A stretch of 64,000 nt of DNA from Bog-473 sp963721585 (GTDB taxonomy: Bacteria; Actinomycetota; Acidimicrobiia; Acidimicrobiales; RAAP-2). The stretch is from contig CAVRJN010000007.1 in assembly GCA_963721585.1 (NCBI GenBank), forward strand, positions 1,240,001 through 1,304,000. Reading direction: 5' to 3'. A program made the position numbers and the translations under genes. Positions 33,549 through 41,582 of this stretch are shown here, piece after piece (position 1 is the stretch's first letter; the number at the start of each line of letters is the position of its first letter). The notes under the pieces were generated by a model that saw nothing but the letters and a program-made list of their open reading frames with translations, had not been told where the DNA came from and did no database searches.

Positions 33549-36206
33549 ATGACCGCCCGCCGGATTGCCATCGTTCCGCACACGCACTGGGACCGGGAAT
33601 GGTACAAGTCCTATCAGGACTTCCGCCTCGCTCTCGTCGACCTGATCGACACCCTGCTCCCGCTTCTCGAGCGCGACGCCAGCTATCCGCACTTCATGCT
33701 GGACGGGCAGATGGCCGCGGTGGACGACTACCTCGAGGTCCGCCCGGAGGCCGAGGGCCGGATCCGGGCCCTGGCCGCCGCCGGCCGGTTGAGCGTGGGG
33801 CCCTGGTACATCCTCATGGACGAGTTCCTCGCCTCGGGCGAGACGATCGTGCGCAACCTGCAGATGGGTCTCCGCCGCGGGGCCGCCTTCGGTGGCGTCA
33901 TGGAGCTGGGCTACCTGCCCGACATGTTCGGCCACATTGCGCAGATGCCCCAGATCCTGCAGCTGGCCGGATTCCACGACGCCGTGGTCTGGCGGGGCGT
34001 TCCCTCGCAGGTGACGAAGAACGCCTTCATCTGGGAGTCCCCCGACGGCTCCTCCGTCCGGACCGAGTACCTGCCCGTCGGCTACGGCAACGGGGCGGCG
34101 CTCCCCGATGACGCCAAGGCGCTGATCCGCCGCACGCGAGACAACGTGGCCGAGGTGGCCGAGTTCCTGATGGGCGACCTCCTCTGCATGAACGGGTCCG
34201 ACCACCTCGTGCCCCAGCCCTGGCTCGGGCGGGTCGTGGCCGAGGCCAACGACCTGCAGGACGAGTTCGACTTCGAGGTGACGTCGTTCCCGCGCTACCT
34301 GGCCAACGCCCCCAGCGAGGGACTGACCCGGGTGGAGGGCGAGCTCCGCTCCGGCGCCCGGGCCAACATGCTCATGGGCGTCACCTCGAACCGGGTCGAC
34401 GTGAAGCGCCGCGGTGCGCTCGCCGAGCGGGAACTGGAGCGCCGCGCCGAGCCACTTGCCTCCCTGTTCCAGCCGCCGGCCGACTACCCGGACCGCCTGC
34501 TCGAGCTGGCCTGGCTCGAGATGGTGCGCAACTCGGCGCACGACTCCATCTGCGCCTGCTCGGTCGACGACGTCGTCGACGCCGTCCTGCATCGCTACGC
34601 CGAGGCGCGTGCCATCGCTGCTGGCCTGGCCGACCGCGCCGTCAAGACCTTCGCCCGCTCGCTGTCCCACGCCGGCCCCACGCTGCTCAACGTGACGCAA
34701 CGGGCCCGATCCGGTGTGGTGGAGCTGATCGTGCCCGCCGACGGCCCGGCGGCCGCCGACGTGCAGGTGGTGTCCGAGCGCTCCGGGCTGCCCGGATCGA
34801 TGGTGCTCGATGCCGACACGGTACGCACGGTGCTGGGGATGATGCAGGGGCCGCGGATCGACGACGAGGCATGGATCCACGACGTCGTGATCACGGACAC
34901 CGACGAGGGGTTCGACATCACCATCGCCGTCGGAACCGAGGAGAAGCCCGACGTCCCCATCGCGGAGGCGAAGCAGGACGTCTACACGAGGCTCGGGGCC
35001 CGGCCCGACGCCGTGGTCCGCGTGGGCATGGAGCAGCCGGCGACGCGCAAGATCCTCGCCCGCACCGGCGAGGTGCCGGGCTACGGCTGGGCCGCCTTCG
35101 AGCCGGCCCCGCTGGACCACCCGGTCGAGATCAGCGAGAGCGACGGCTCGGTCTCGGTCACCAATGGGCTCGTGCGCGTGGACGTGGACCCCGCGACGGG
35201 AACCTTCGCGCTGGACGGCATTCCCGGCTACGGCCGGCTGGTGGACGGTGGCGACCTCGGCGACTCGTACAACTACTCCCCGCCGCGGCAGGACTCCTTT
35301 GTCGACGCGCCGCTCGCCGTCACGGTCCGGCTCGACGAGAGCGGGCCGGTCCGGGCACGCGTGCGCATCACGAGCACGTACGACTGGCCCGATCACGTGG
35401 ATGGCACCGCCCAGGCGCGCGTTGGCGGGCACCAGGTCGACGTCCACACCGATGTGGAGGTGCGGGCGGACGAGGCCACCGTGCGCGTCGTGACCTCGTT
35501 CGTCAACCCGAGCGGCGACCACCGCCTCCGCGTCCACCTGCCCCTCGCCGAGCCGGCCCAGCACTCCCAGGCCGAGAGCGCCTTCACCGTAGTCACGCGC
35601 GGACTGACGGCCGAAGGCCGACCCGACGAGTTCGGGCTGCCCACCGCACCCTCCAACCGGTTCGTCAGTGCAGGACGCCTCACGGTGGTCCACGAGGGTG
35701 TCTGCGAGTACGAGCTGATCGACATAGAGGGCGACGCGGCCCGCACCATGGCGCTGACCGTCCTCCGCTCGACCGGAATGCTTTCCCGGCTCGGCATGGC
35801 CTACCGCCCCTTCCCTGCCGGCCCGATCACGGCGGTGGAGGGCCTTCAGATGCGCGGCAAGCATGTGGAGTTGCGTTACGCGCTGGCGCTCGACTGCCAC
35901 GACCCGTACCGGCTGGCCGACGACGTCTTGCTCCCGCTGGAGCCCGTCCTGAGCCTGGGCGGTGGCCCCCGGCCGGCCACGGGGAACGAGATGGTGGTCC
36001 ACGGCGCCGAGGTCAGCGCGCTCCACCGCGTCGCCGGCGTGCTCGAGGTGCGCGTCTTCAACCCGACTCCCAGCCCGGCGGTGGTGTCGTTCCCCGGCCG
36101 CACCGGGTGGCTCGTCGACTTGCGCGGCTACCCCGAGGCGTCCTTCGAAGGCACGTTCGAGCTACGGCCCTTCGGCATCGCCACCGCCAGGTTCCGCGAC
36201 GCCTGA
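33549..36206 (+). CDS. Alpha-mannosidase, glycoside hydrolase family 38
   Basis: 885 residues. HTHWDREWY at residues 11-19 supplies the zinc ligands (His11 and Asp15), YLPDMFGHIAQMPQIL carries the catalytic nucleophile (Asp125), and LVRNSAH-type sequence (EMVRNSAHDSICACSVDD) the third ligand region. The C-terminal half is beta-rich as in GH38. There is no signal peptide, so it acts in the cytoplasm, like bacterial enzymes that trim mannosides or mannosylglycerate; the substrate is not known. The start follows a leaderless-type TAGTCT box. Its last 45 bases overlap the convergent cyclase gene. Confidence 0.93.
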   Translation: MTARRIAIVPHTHWDREWYKSYQDFRLALVDLIDTLLPLLERDASYPHFMLDGQMAAVDDYLEVRPEAEGRIRALAAAGRLSVGPWYILMDEFLASGETIVRNLQMGLRRGAAFGGVMELGYLPDMFGHIAQMPQILQLAGFHDAVVWRGVPSQVTKNAFIWESPDGSSVRTEYLPVGYGNGAALPDDAKALIRRTRDNVAEVAEFLMGDLLCMNGSDHLVPQPWLGRVVAEANDLQDEFDFEVTSFPRYLANAPSEGLTRVEGELRSGARANMLMGVTSNRVDVKRRGALAERELERRAEPLASLFQPPADYPDRLLELAWLEMVRNSAHDSICACSVDDVVDAVLHRYAEARAIAAGLADRAVKTFARSLSHAGPTLLNVTQRARSGVVELIVPADGPAAADVQVVSERSGLPGSMVLDADTVRTVLGMMQGPRIDDEAWIHDVVITDTDEGFDITIAVGTEEKPDVPIAEAKQDVYTRLGARPDAVVRVGMEQPATRKILARTGEVPGYGWAAFEPAPLDHPVEISESDGSVSVTNGLVRVDVDPATGTFALDGIPGYGRLVDGGDLGDSYNYSPPRQDSFVDAPLAVTVRLDESGPVRARVRITSTYDWPDHVDGTAQARVGGHQVDVHTDVEVRADEATVRVVTSFVNPSGDHRLRVHLPLAEPAQHSQAESAFTVVTRGLTAEGRPDEFGLPTAPSNRFVSAGRLTVVHEGVCEYELIDIEGDAARTMALTVLRSTGMLSRLGMAYRPFPAGPITAVEGLQMRGKHVELRYALALDCHDPYRLADDVLLPLEPVLSLGGGPRPATGNEMVVHGAEVSALHRVAGVLEVRVFNPTPSPAVVSFPGRTGWLVDLRGYPEASFEGTFELRPFGIATARFRDA

Positions 36207-37457
36207 GCCGGTCCCCCGGTTCGCGCTGAGCAGCCGCTCGCCGACACCCCGCAGCTCTTCCAGATCACGCAGGACCTCCGAGAGACGCTCCCAGCGCACG
36301 TTGCGCCGGCGGTCGGCGGCGGCTCCGGTGCCGTCGGCCTCATGCCCGACGCGGCCGCACCACCACAACTGCACGCGGCCCAGATCCTTCAACAGCCGGG
36401 GCCGAAGGGCCTGCGCCGTGAATTGTTCGGGCGCCTCCTGCTCGAGGGCCGTGTGGAATTCGTCCGACATCAGCACGGTCCCGGGGTTGCCGATGTTCAC
36501 GATCCGATGGGCCAGGTTCACGGTCGGCCCGAAGTAGTCGCCGTCCCGCAACAGGACCGGCCCACAAGCCAGGCCCACACGCACATCCGACAAGAGGTCG
36601 TCGTCGGCGTAGGCATCGGCCAGGCTGAGCCCGATCCGCGCCGCCGCGGCCACGCTGTCGACCACGAACATGACCTCGTCGCCGATCATTTTGACCACGC
36701 GCCCCCCCGCACTGGTCACGATGTCGTGGGAGATCTCCTCGAAACGTCGCACGACGGCGGCGAGCTCCTCGTCGCTCAGATGCTGGCTCAGGAGCGTGAA
36801 GCCGACCATATCGGCAAACCCCACCGCGAGCACCGGGCTCTGCCCCGGCGCCAGCCCGTGGCTGCGGAGCATCATGCTGCGCTGAATGCCGGCCGCAACC
36901 TGGCGCCGCCACACGAATTCGAGCAACTTGGCCATGGCGGGAATCGTCACGTCGGCGACGCCGGCGAATGCCTCGGCGGAGAGGACGGGGTCGACCTCGG
37001 CGCTCACCATGTCCCCCGGCACGAGCTCCGCCTCGGCGATACGCGCCATGGAGGAGCCGATGACGCGCGCCATCTGGACCGCCGTCTCCGCGTCGGCGGC
37101 GCCGAGCGCCTGCAGGCCCTGGAAGATCTGGACCGCCTCGAGATCGAGGTCGGTGAAGGCCCGGTCGTCGTCGTCGACCCCGGGAAAGCCGAGGGCGCGC
37201 CAGAAGCGCTCCAGCATGTCGATGCCGACACCGGTGAGCTCGGCGACCTCCACCCGGGTATAGCGCCGGCGCGACGGGACCAGCAGGCGGTCCGCGACGA
37301 AGAGATCGATCACACCGTCGGCGACGGCGCGGTCGATCTCCTCCTCGGTGGCGCCGTGCATCAGGAGGATCTCCTTGACATGGTCCAGGGCTGCCTCCCG
37401 GCGCGCCTCGTCATCGGTTCCGGGCAGCATGTCGTAGCTGTGGAAGATCCCGCTCAT
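36162..37457 (-). CDS. Class III adenylate/guanylate cyclase with N-terminal regulatory domain
   Basis: 431 residues. The N-terminal half (ALDHVKEILLMHGATEEEID, then YTRVEVAELTGVGIDMLERF) includes a MerR-like helix-turn-helix and resembles the adenylate cyclase regulatory domain of mycobacterial Rv1264-type enzymes, which respond to pH or lipids. The C-terminal catalytic domain has FADMVGFTLLSQHL (first metal Asp), KMIGDEVMFVVDSV (second metal Asp) and GPTVNLAHRIVNIGNPG (Asn and Arg transition-state residues), so it is probably active and makes cAMP. There are no membrane segments. The start overlaps the gpsA stop (ATGA), so it is translationally coupled to gpsA, and its 3' end overlaps the mannosidase by 45 bases. 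Confidence 0.9.
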   Translation of the reverse strand: MSGIFHSYDMLPGTDDEARREAALDHVKEILLMHGATEEEIDRAVADGVIDLFVADRLLVPSRRRYTRVEVAELTGVGIDMLERFWRALGFPGVDDDDRAFTDLDLEAVQIFQGLQALGAADAETAVQMARVIGSSMARIAEAELVPGDMVSAEVDPVLSAEAFAGVADVTIPAMAKLLEFVWRRQVAAGIQRSMMLRSHGLAPGQSPVLAVGFADMVGFTLLSQHLSDEELAAVVRRFEEISHDIVTSAGGRVVKMIGDEVMFVVDSVAAAARIGLSLADAYADDDLLSDVRVGLACGPVLLRDGDYFGPTVNLAHRIVNIGNPGTVLMSDEFHTALEQEAPEQFTAQALRPRLLKDLGRVQLWWCGRVGHEADGTGAAADRRRNVRWERLSEVLRDLEELRGVGERLLSANRGTGSGVAEPGGGDAEGP

Positions 37458-38476
37458 GTCGGGAGTCCCCGCAGCAACGTCTCGTCCCATTCGGGCCGGG
37501 AGGGTCGCCGCATCAGGTTGAGGAGCGCCTCGGCGGGCGCACAGCGTCCCTCCACAATGGCCTGGACCTGCTCAGCAATGGGCATCTCGACCCCGTGGGC
37601 CTGCGCCAACCCGACCAACGGCCCGGCGCTCTTTATGCCTTCCGCCACCATGCGCATGCCGCCCACGATCTCCTCGAGCGACCGTCCCTCGCCCAGTGCG
37701 AACCCCACCGTGCGGTTCCGGCTCTGCGGACTGGCACAGGTGGCCACGAGGTCGCCGACACCGGCCAGGCCGCCGAACGTGAGCACCTTCCCGCCCAGGG
37801 CGACACCCAGCCGCCCCAACTCGGCCAACCCGCGAGTGATGAGCACAGCCCGCGTGTTGTCGCCGAGGCCCAGCCCGTCGCCGATGCCGGCGGCGATGGC
37901 CATCACGTTCTTGGTGGCGCCGGCGATCTCACACCCGACGACATCGGTGCCCATATAGGTACGGAACGTGCGCGTGTGCACCAACGCCTGCACGCGACTC
38001 GCCAACGCCTCGTCCGACAGTGCGACGACGCAGGCGGCCGGATGCCCCTGTGCCACCTCGCGGGCCAAGTTCGGCCCGGTGAGGACGCCGGCGGGAACCC
38101 CAGGGAGGACCTCGTCAACCACCTGGGACATGCGCAGGTTGGTCCCCGTCTCGATCCCCTTGGCCAGGCTCACGACGGCTTCGATGTCACCTGCCAGCGG
38201 CTGCATGTCGCCGAGCACGGCGCGGAACCCGTGCGACGGCACCGCCATGAAGACGATGCTGACACCCTGCAGCGCCTCGGCCAGCGACGACGTCACCAAA
38301 AGCCCGTCGGGAAGCTGCACATCCGGGAGGTACCTCTCGTTGCGGCGCGTCCGCGCCATGGACGCGGCGAGCTCGGGCGAGCGGGCCCAGAGAGAGGCGG
38401 GCTGCGAGGCACCGACGATCGTCCCGACCGCGGTGCCCCAAGATCCGGCTCCGATCACCGCCACCCGGTCGCTCAT
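37454..38476 (-). CDS. gpsA: NAD(P)-dependent glycerol-3-phosphate dehydrogenase
   Basis: 340 residues, the usual length. Converts dihydroxyacetone phosphate to sn-glycerol-3-phosphate for phospholipid synthesis. The Rossmann motif is VAVIGAGSWGTAVGTIV. VFMAVPSHGFRAVL, SLAKGIETGTNLRMSQV, TGPNLAREVAQGHPAACVVA, GATKNVMAIAAGIGDGLGLG (with the catalytic Lys) and GVGDLVATCASPQSRNRTVG are all family signatures. TAGGCT lies 8 bases upstream of the ATG. It is followed by the coupled cyclase gene and is divergent from fbiD. Confidence 0.97.
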   Translation of the reverse strand: MSDRVAVIGAGSWGTAVGTIVGASQPASLWARSPELAASMARTRRNERYLPDVQLPDGLLVTSSLAEALQGVSIVFMAVPSHGFRAVLGDMQPLAGDIEAVVSLAKGIETGTNLRMSQVVDEVLPGVPAGVLTGPNLAREVAQGHPAACVVALSDEALASRVQALVHTRTFRTYMGTDVVGCEIAGATKNVMAIAAGIGDGLGLGDNTRAVLITRGLAELGRLGVALGGKVLTFGGLAGVGDLVATCASPQSRNRTVGFALGEGRSLEEIVGGMRMVAEGIKSAGPLVGLAQAHGVEMPIAEQVQAIVEGRCAPAEALLNLMRRPSRPEWDETLLRGLPT

Positions 38477-38523
38477 GGCACCAGAGCCTACGGCGGACCC
38501 GCGGTGACGCTCGCGTCGACCCG

Positions 38524-38529
38524 TACACT
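38524..38529 (+). promoter_or_regulatory. -10 box of leaderless fbiD promoter
   Basis: TACACT, 6 bases before GTG 38536; supports the GTG as the true start. Confidence 0.5.
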
Positions 38530-38535
38530 GTCCGG

Positions 38536-39159
38536 GTGTCGAGGGCCAGCGTGCCGCCAGCGGACCACGCGGCGGAAGCGGCCGATCCCCACCTGGGCCC
38601 CGAGGTCATCCTGATCCCCGTCAAGGCCTTCCACCAGGCCAAGCGGAGGCTCGGGTCCGCCCTGTCCGATCCCGATCGCATCGCGCTCGTGCGCGCCATG
38701 GCCACACAGGTGGTGGCCGCCTGCGTGCCGCTGCCCGTCGCCGTGGTCTGCGACGATCGCGACGTGGCCCAGTGGGCGGCACGCGTCGGTGCCACCGTCA
38801 TGTGGGAGCCCGGCCAGGGACTCAACGGTGCGGTGCGGGCAGGTGTCGACCGGCTGGCCCGGGCAGGGACACGCTGGGTGACCGTCGCCCACGGCGACCT
38901 GCCCCGAGCACACAGGCTGGGCGTGCTCGCACCGTTCGACGGCATCACGCTCGTCCCCGACCGCCGGGATGACGGCACCAACGTGCTGCGACTCCCGGCA
39001 GGGTCCGACTTTCGCTTCGCCTACGGTGCCGGTTCATTTCGCGCCCACCGGGCGGAGGCCACGAGGCTCGGGCTCCCGGTGCGCGTCCTGCGGGACCCGG
39101 ACTTGGCCTACGACGTCGACTGGCCCGCCGACGTCGTCGAGCTCGGTCGGACGCCCTAA
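38536..39159 (+). CDS. fbiD: Phosphoenolpyruvate/2-phospho-L-lactate guanylyltransferase (F420 synthesis)
   Basis: 207 residues. Nucleotidyltransferase of coenzyme F420 synthesis (FbiD, also called CofC). Key motifs are LIPVKAFHQAKRRLGSALSD (nucleotide-binding start), GQGLNGAVRAGVDRLA, TVAHGDLPRAH with the metal-binding Asp, and PDRRDDGTNVLRLPAGSDFR then YGAGSFRAH near the end. It activates the three-carbon acid with GTP to start the F420 side chain. GTG 38536 follows a TACACT box at leaderless spacing. An F420-type oxidoreductase gene lies 4.5 kb downstream (43000), so F420 is probably made and used in this organism. A hairpin pair downstream probably terminates it. Confidence 0.92.
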   Translation: MSRASVPPADHAAEAADPHLGPEVILIPVKAFHQAKRRLGSALSDPDRIALVRAMATQVVAACVPLPVAVVCDDRDVAQWAARVGATVMWEPGQGLNGAVRAGVDRLARAGTRWVTVAHGDLPRAHRLGVLAPFDGITLVPDRRDDGTNVLRLPAGSDFRFAYGAGSFRAHRAEATRLGLPVRVLRDPDLAYDVDWPADVVELGRTP

Positions 39160-39178
39160 CTCGACGGCGGACGCGGAG

Positions 39179-39223
39179 CCGGGGGCCCGAAGGCCCCCGG
39201 TCCCGCGTGTTCCCGAAGGGAAC
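39179..39223. terminator. Two terminator-like hairpins between convergent fbiD and histone-like gene
   Basis: CCGGGGGCC (39179-39187) / GGCCCCCGG (39192-39200) has a CGAA tetraloop, and GTTCCC (39209-39214) / GGGAAC (39218-39223) has a GAA loop. Both are perfect and could serve in either direction. Confidence 0.7.
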
Positions 39224-39230
39224 GCAGCGC

Positions 39231-39653
39231 TTAGCGGCGCTTGGCCGCCTTGCGGGCCGGTGCCCGCCTCTTGGTGACCTTGCGTGCCGGAGCCCGCTTG
39301 GCCGCCCTCTTCGCCGGAGCCCGCTTCTTGACAGCCTTGCGCACAGTGCGCTTGGCCGCCTTCTTGGCTGGAGCCCGCTTCTTGGTGGCCTTGCGCACTG
39401 TCGTACGCTTCGCCGCCTTCTTTGCAGGAGCCCGCTTCTTGGTGGCCTTGCGAGCCGGAGCCCGCTTGGCCGCCTTCTTCGCCGGAGCCCGCTTCTTCGC
39501 AGCCTTCCGTGCCGGAGCCCGCTTCACGGACTTCCGTGCCGGAGCTCGCTTGACGGCCTTCTTGGCCGTCGTGCGCTTTGCTGCCTTCTTTGCGGGGGCC
39601 CGCTTTTTCGCGGCCTTCTTGGCCGGGGCCCTTCTTTTTGCGGCTACTGCCAC
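39231..39653 (-). CDS. Histone H1-like Lys/Ala/Arg-rich DNA-binding protein
   Basis: 140 residues made almost entirely of Lys, Arg, Ala, Pro and Thr in repeats of the form K-K-R-A-P-A-K-K-A-A-K-R, with no acidic residue. It resembles chlamydial Hc1/Hc2, the C-terminal tails of mycobacterial HupB and eukaryotic H1, and is expected to bind DNA non-specifically and compact the nucleoid. There is no folded N-terminal HU domain, so it is a tail-only protein. The start is GTG at 39653 with a good site (GGGAGGTG). The DNA is correspondingly repetitive; this is coding repetition rather than an independent repeat element. A similar tail occurs on the RNase at 17203. Confidence 0.85.
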   Translation of the reverse strand: MAVAAKRRAPAKKAAKKRAPAKKAAKRTTAKKAVKRAPARKSVKRAPARKAAKKRAPAKKAAKRAPARKATKKRAPAKKAAKRTTVRKATKKRAPAKKAAKRTVRKAVKKRAPAKRAAKRAPARKVTKRRAPARKAAKRR

Positions 39654-40147
39654 AGGTGCACCTCCCTAGGAGCATGGTCACTGAATAGAGGTGAAGCCTG
39701 CGCCACGTCGAGATCGACTGCCCCTCGCCGTGCGCACTGCCGCACCGGTTTCACTTGCAACTGCGCCGGCTGCCGCAGGTGCGCCAACGTCATGAACGCC
39801 GCCACATCACGCCAAACCGACTTGAGTCCCCGAGTTGCGACGTCACGTTGACGCCGTGCAGCGCGGTACCCGGCGCGCGAAAACGAAGCCGACTGTTTTC
39901 GTTTTGCGCGCCACACACCGTTGTGTCGCAGCACATGTCATACCCTCCCTCACACTTCGGGTACACACATTCTTCTGTTGTTTGCATGCCCAGGTCAAGC
40001 ATTCATTAATCGCGGCGTCATTTTGCGCGCGATGACGACCGTTGTTTGACTCTGTTTTTGACGCGCAAACGAGGTACATCCTGCACCGGCGCGTCGTACT
40101 CAGCATGTTGTTGTCGCCGCATTGCGCGATATGTCCCATGGATTTTT
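39654..40147. other. AT-richer intergenic region with multiple inverted repeats (oriT candidate)
   Basis: About 490 bases with clearly lower GC than the flanks, especially 39890-40200. Besides the strong hairpin at 39872-39912 (separate entry) it holds CGTCA-CGT-TGACG (39841-39853), ACACA-CCGT-TGTGT (39915-39928) and CGTCAT (40016-40021) / ATGACG (40032-40037). The word TTTTGCGCGC recurs at 39902 and 40021. No protein-like frame is convincing. It lies between a divergent histone-like gene and the coupling-protein gene, where an origin of transfer or regulatory region would be expected. Confidence 0.45.
39872..39912. repeat. 15-bp inverted repeat upstream of the coupling protein
   Basis: GGCGCGCGAAAACGAA (39872-39887) and TTCGTTTTGCGCGCC (39898-39912) are reverse complements apart from one extra G in the left arm, with a 10-base loop. 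It is the strongest structure in the AT-richer region before the conjugation-type genes; oriT hairpins recognised by relaxases have this general form. Confidence 0.65.
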
Positions 40148-41581
40148 GTGTTCGCCAACGCAAACATCGCGCGTGTGGAACGCGATGGTCATACGCATGT
40201 CAACACCGCCGATTCGTGCCTGATTTCGACTGCCGCGCTGCACCGGGTCCACCGTTTGACGCGCCGTGGCATCTATGTTGGTGGCGGCGCCCATGGCTGG
40301 ATGTGGGCTGGCCCACAGTGTTCGACGCTCGTGCTCGGACCGCCACGGTCGGGAAAGACATCCTCCCTGGTCATCCCCAATATTTTGCTGTCCGACGGCC
40401 CGGTCGTCTCGACCTCGACAAAGCCAGATGTCATGCGGGCGACCGCACCTGCGCGTTGTAGCGAAGGGTGGTCGTTTCTCTACGACCCGAGCGGTGAAGT
40501 GGAGTGCCCACCGGGCGTCGAACGAGTCGGCTGGTCTCCCCTCACCACCGCTTCCAATTGGGACGCAGCAGTCGTGACCGCTGATGCAATGGTCGGCGCC
40601 AGCAGGTTGAGCGGGCAGCGCTCCGGCGAGAATCACTGGACCGAGCGGTCTGGCGCGCTCCTCTCCACGCTGCTCCATGCCGCCGCCACGGCGGAGCTCT
40701 CCATGCGCGACGTCCTGCAGTGGATCGATCGCCACAATGGGGCACCGGCCCTCGAAATCCTCGCTTCGAACGCCGGAGGGGACGCTCCGGCCACGGATCT
40801 TCTCGCCGGGATCGTCGCCACGGATTCCCGTGAGCAGTCAGGTATCTGGTCCACGGCCTCGGGCGTCCTGGCCGCGTACCGCACGGAGGGAGCACTCGCA
40901 TCAACGCGCGCCGCACCTTTGGATCTCGAGGAATTCTGCGGCGGGTCCAACACCCTCTACGTCTGCGCAGCCGGTCGGCGGCAGCGTCAATTCGCGCCGC
41001 TCGTGGTCGCCATCGTCGGCGACGTGCGTGACGCGGCCTACGTCCGGTCGCGTGACGGGCAAACCGGACCGCCCACGCTGCTCGCACTCGACGAGGTCGC
41101 CAATATCGCTCCCATCCCAGACCTCCCGGCCATGGTCAGCGAGGGCGCGGGCCAGGGGCTCTTGGTCCTGGCCTGCCTGCAGGACCTTTCCCAGGCCCGC
41201 GTCCGGTGGGGACAGGCGGCCGACGGGTTCCTCTCGCTCTTCGGCACCACCGTGGTCCTGCGCGGCATCGCCGACACGGCCACCCTGCGCGACCTCAGCG
41301 CACTGGCGGGAGACCGGGACGTGGCCGCCACGACGATCAGTCGCTCGGTTGACCGCTGGGGCCGACTCCGCCCCTCGACGTCGGTGGGGAGCACACGCCA
41401 GGCCCGCCTCCCGGTGGACGCGGTGGCGCACGGCTCACCCGGTCGCGCACTCGTCCTCGGCCCGGACAAGGAGGTGTCCGAGGTCGCACTCACGCCTGCA
41501 CACGAGTGCGCCCCCTGGCGTGACCTCCTGCCGCCGGTGCGCCGACTCGCCGCGCCGTCACCCTCCGCGCGCGGACGCTGA
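40148..41581 (+). CDS. VirD4/TraG-like type IV coupling protein (TraM-recognition domain)
   Basis: About 477 residues. It is a P-loop ATPase of the T4CP group, which brings a relaxase-DNA complex to a secretion channel. IYVGGGAHGWMWAGPQCSTL leads into the Walker A LGPPRSGKTSSLVIPNILLS; later STSTKPDV, the RSGENHWTERSGALLSTLLH segment and a Walker B-like PPTLLALDEVANIAPIPDLP are family marks, and FGTTVVLRGIADTATLRDLS follows. There is no N-terminal membrane anchor. The start is uncertain: GTG 40148 and GTG 40175 are both in frame without a ribosome site, and the frame stays open back to 40046 through AT-richer, non-coding-looking sequence. It converges on the relaxase with one base between the stops. 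Confidence 0.85.
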   Translation: MFANANIARVERDGHTHVNTADSCLISTAALHRVHRLTRRGIYVGGGAHGWMWAGPQCSTLVLGPPRSGKTSSLVIPNILLSDGPVVSTSTKPDVMRATAPARCSEGWSFLYDPSGEVECPPGVERVGWSPLTTASNWDAAVVTADAMVGASRLSGQRSGENHWTERSGALLSTLLHAAATAELSMRDVLQWIDRHNGAPALEILASNAGGDAPATDLLAGIVATDSREQSGIWSTASGVLAAYRTEGALASTRAAPLDLEEFCGGSNTLYVCAAGRRQRQFAPLVVAIVGDVRDAAYVRSRDGQTGPPTLLALDEVANIAPIPDLPAMVSEGAGQGLLVLACLQDLSQARVRWGQAADGFLSLFGTTVVLRGIADTATLRDLSALAGDRDVAATTISRSVDRWGRLRPSTSVGSTRQARLPVDAVAHGSPGRALVLGPDKEVSEVALTPAHECAPWRDLLPPVRRLAAPSPSARGR

Positions 41582-41582
41582 G

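Noticed and set aside
39231..39653. Minisatellite or CRISPR-like repeat array
   Set aside because: The repeats are in frame, irregular and encode K-K-x-A-P-A-K motifs; there are no equal spacers.
40046..40147. N-terminal extension of the coupling protein back to TTG 40046
   Set aside because: The frame is open, but base composition and residue content (Cys-rich, AT-richer) look non-coding and there is no start signal.
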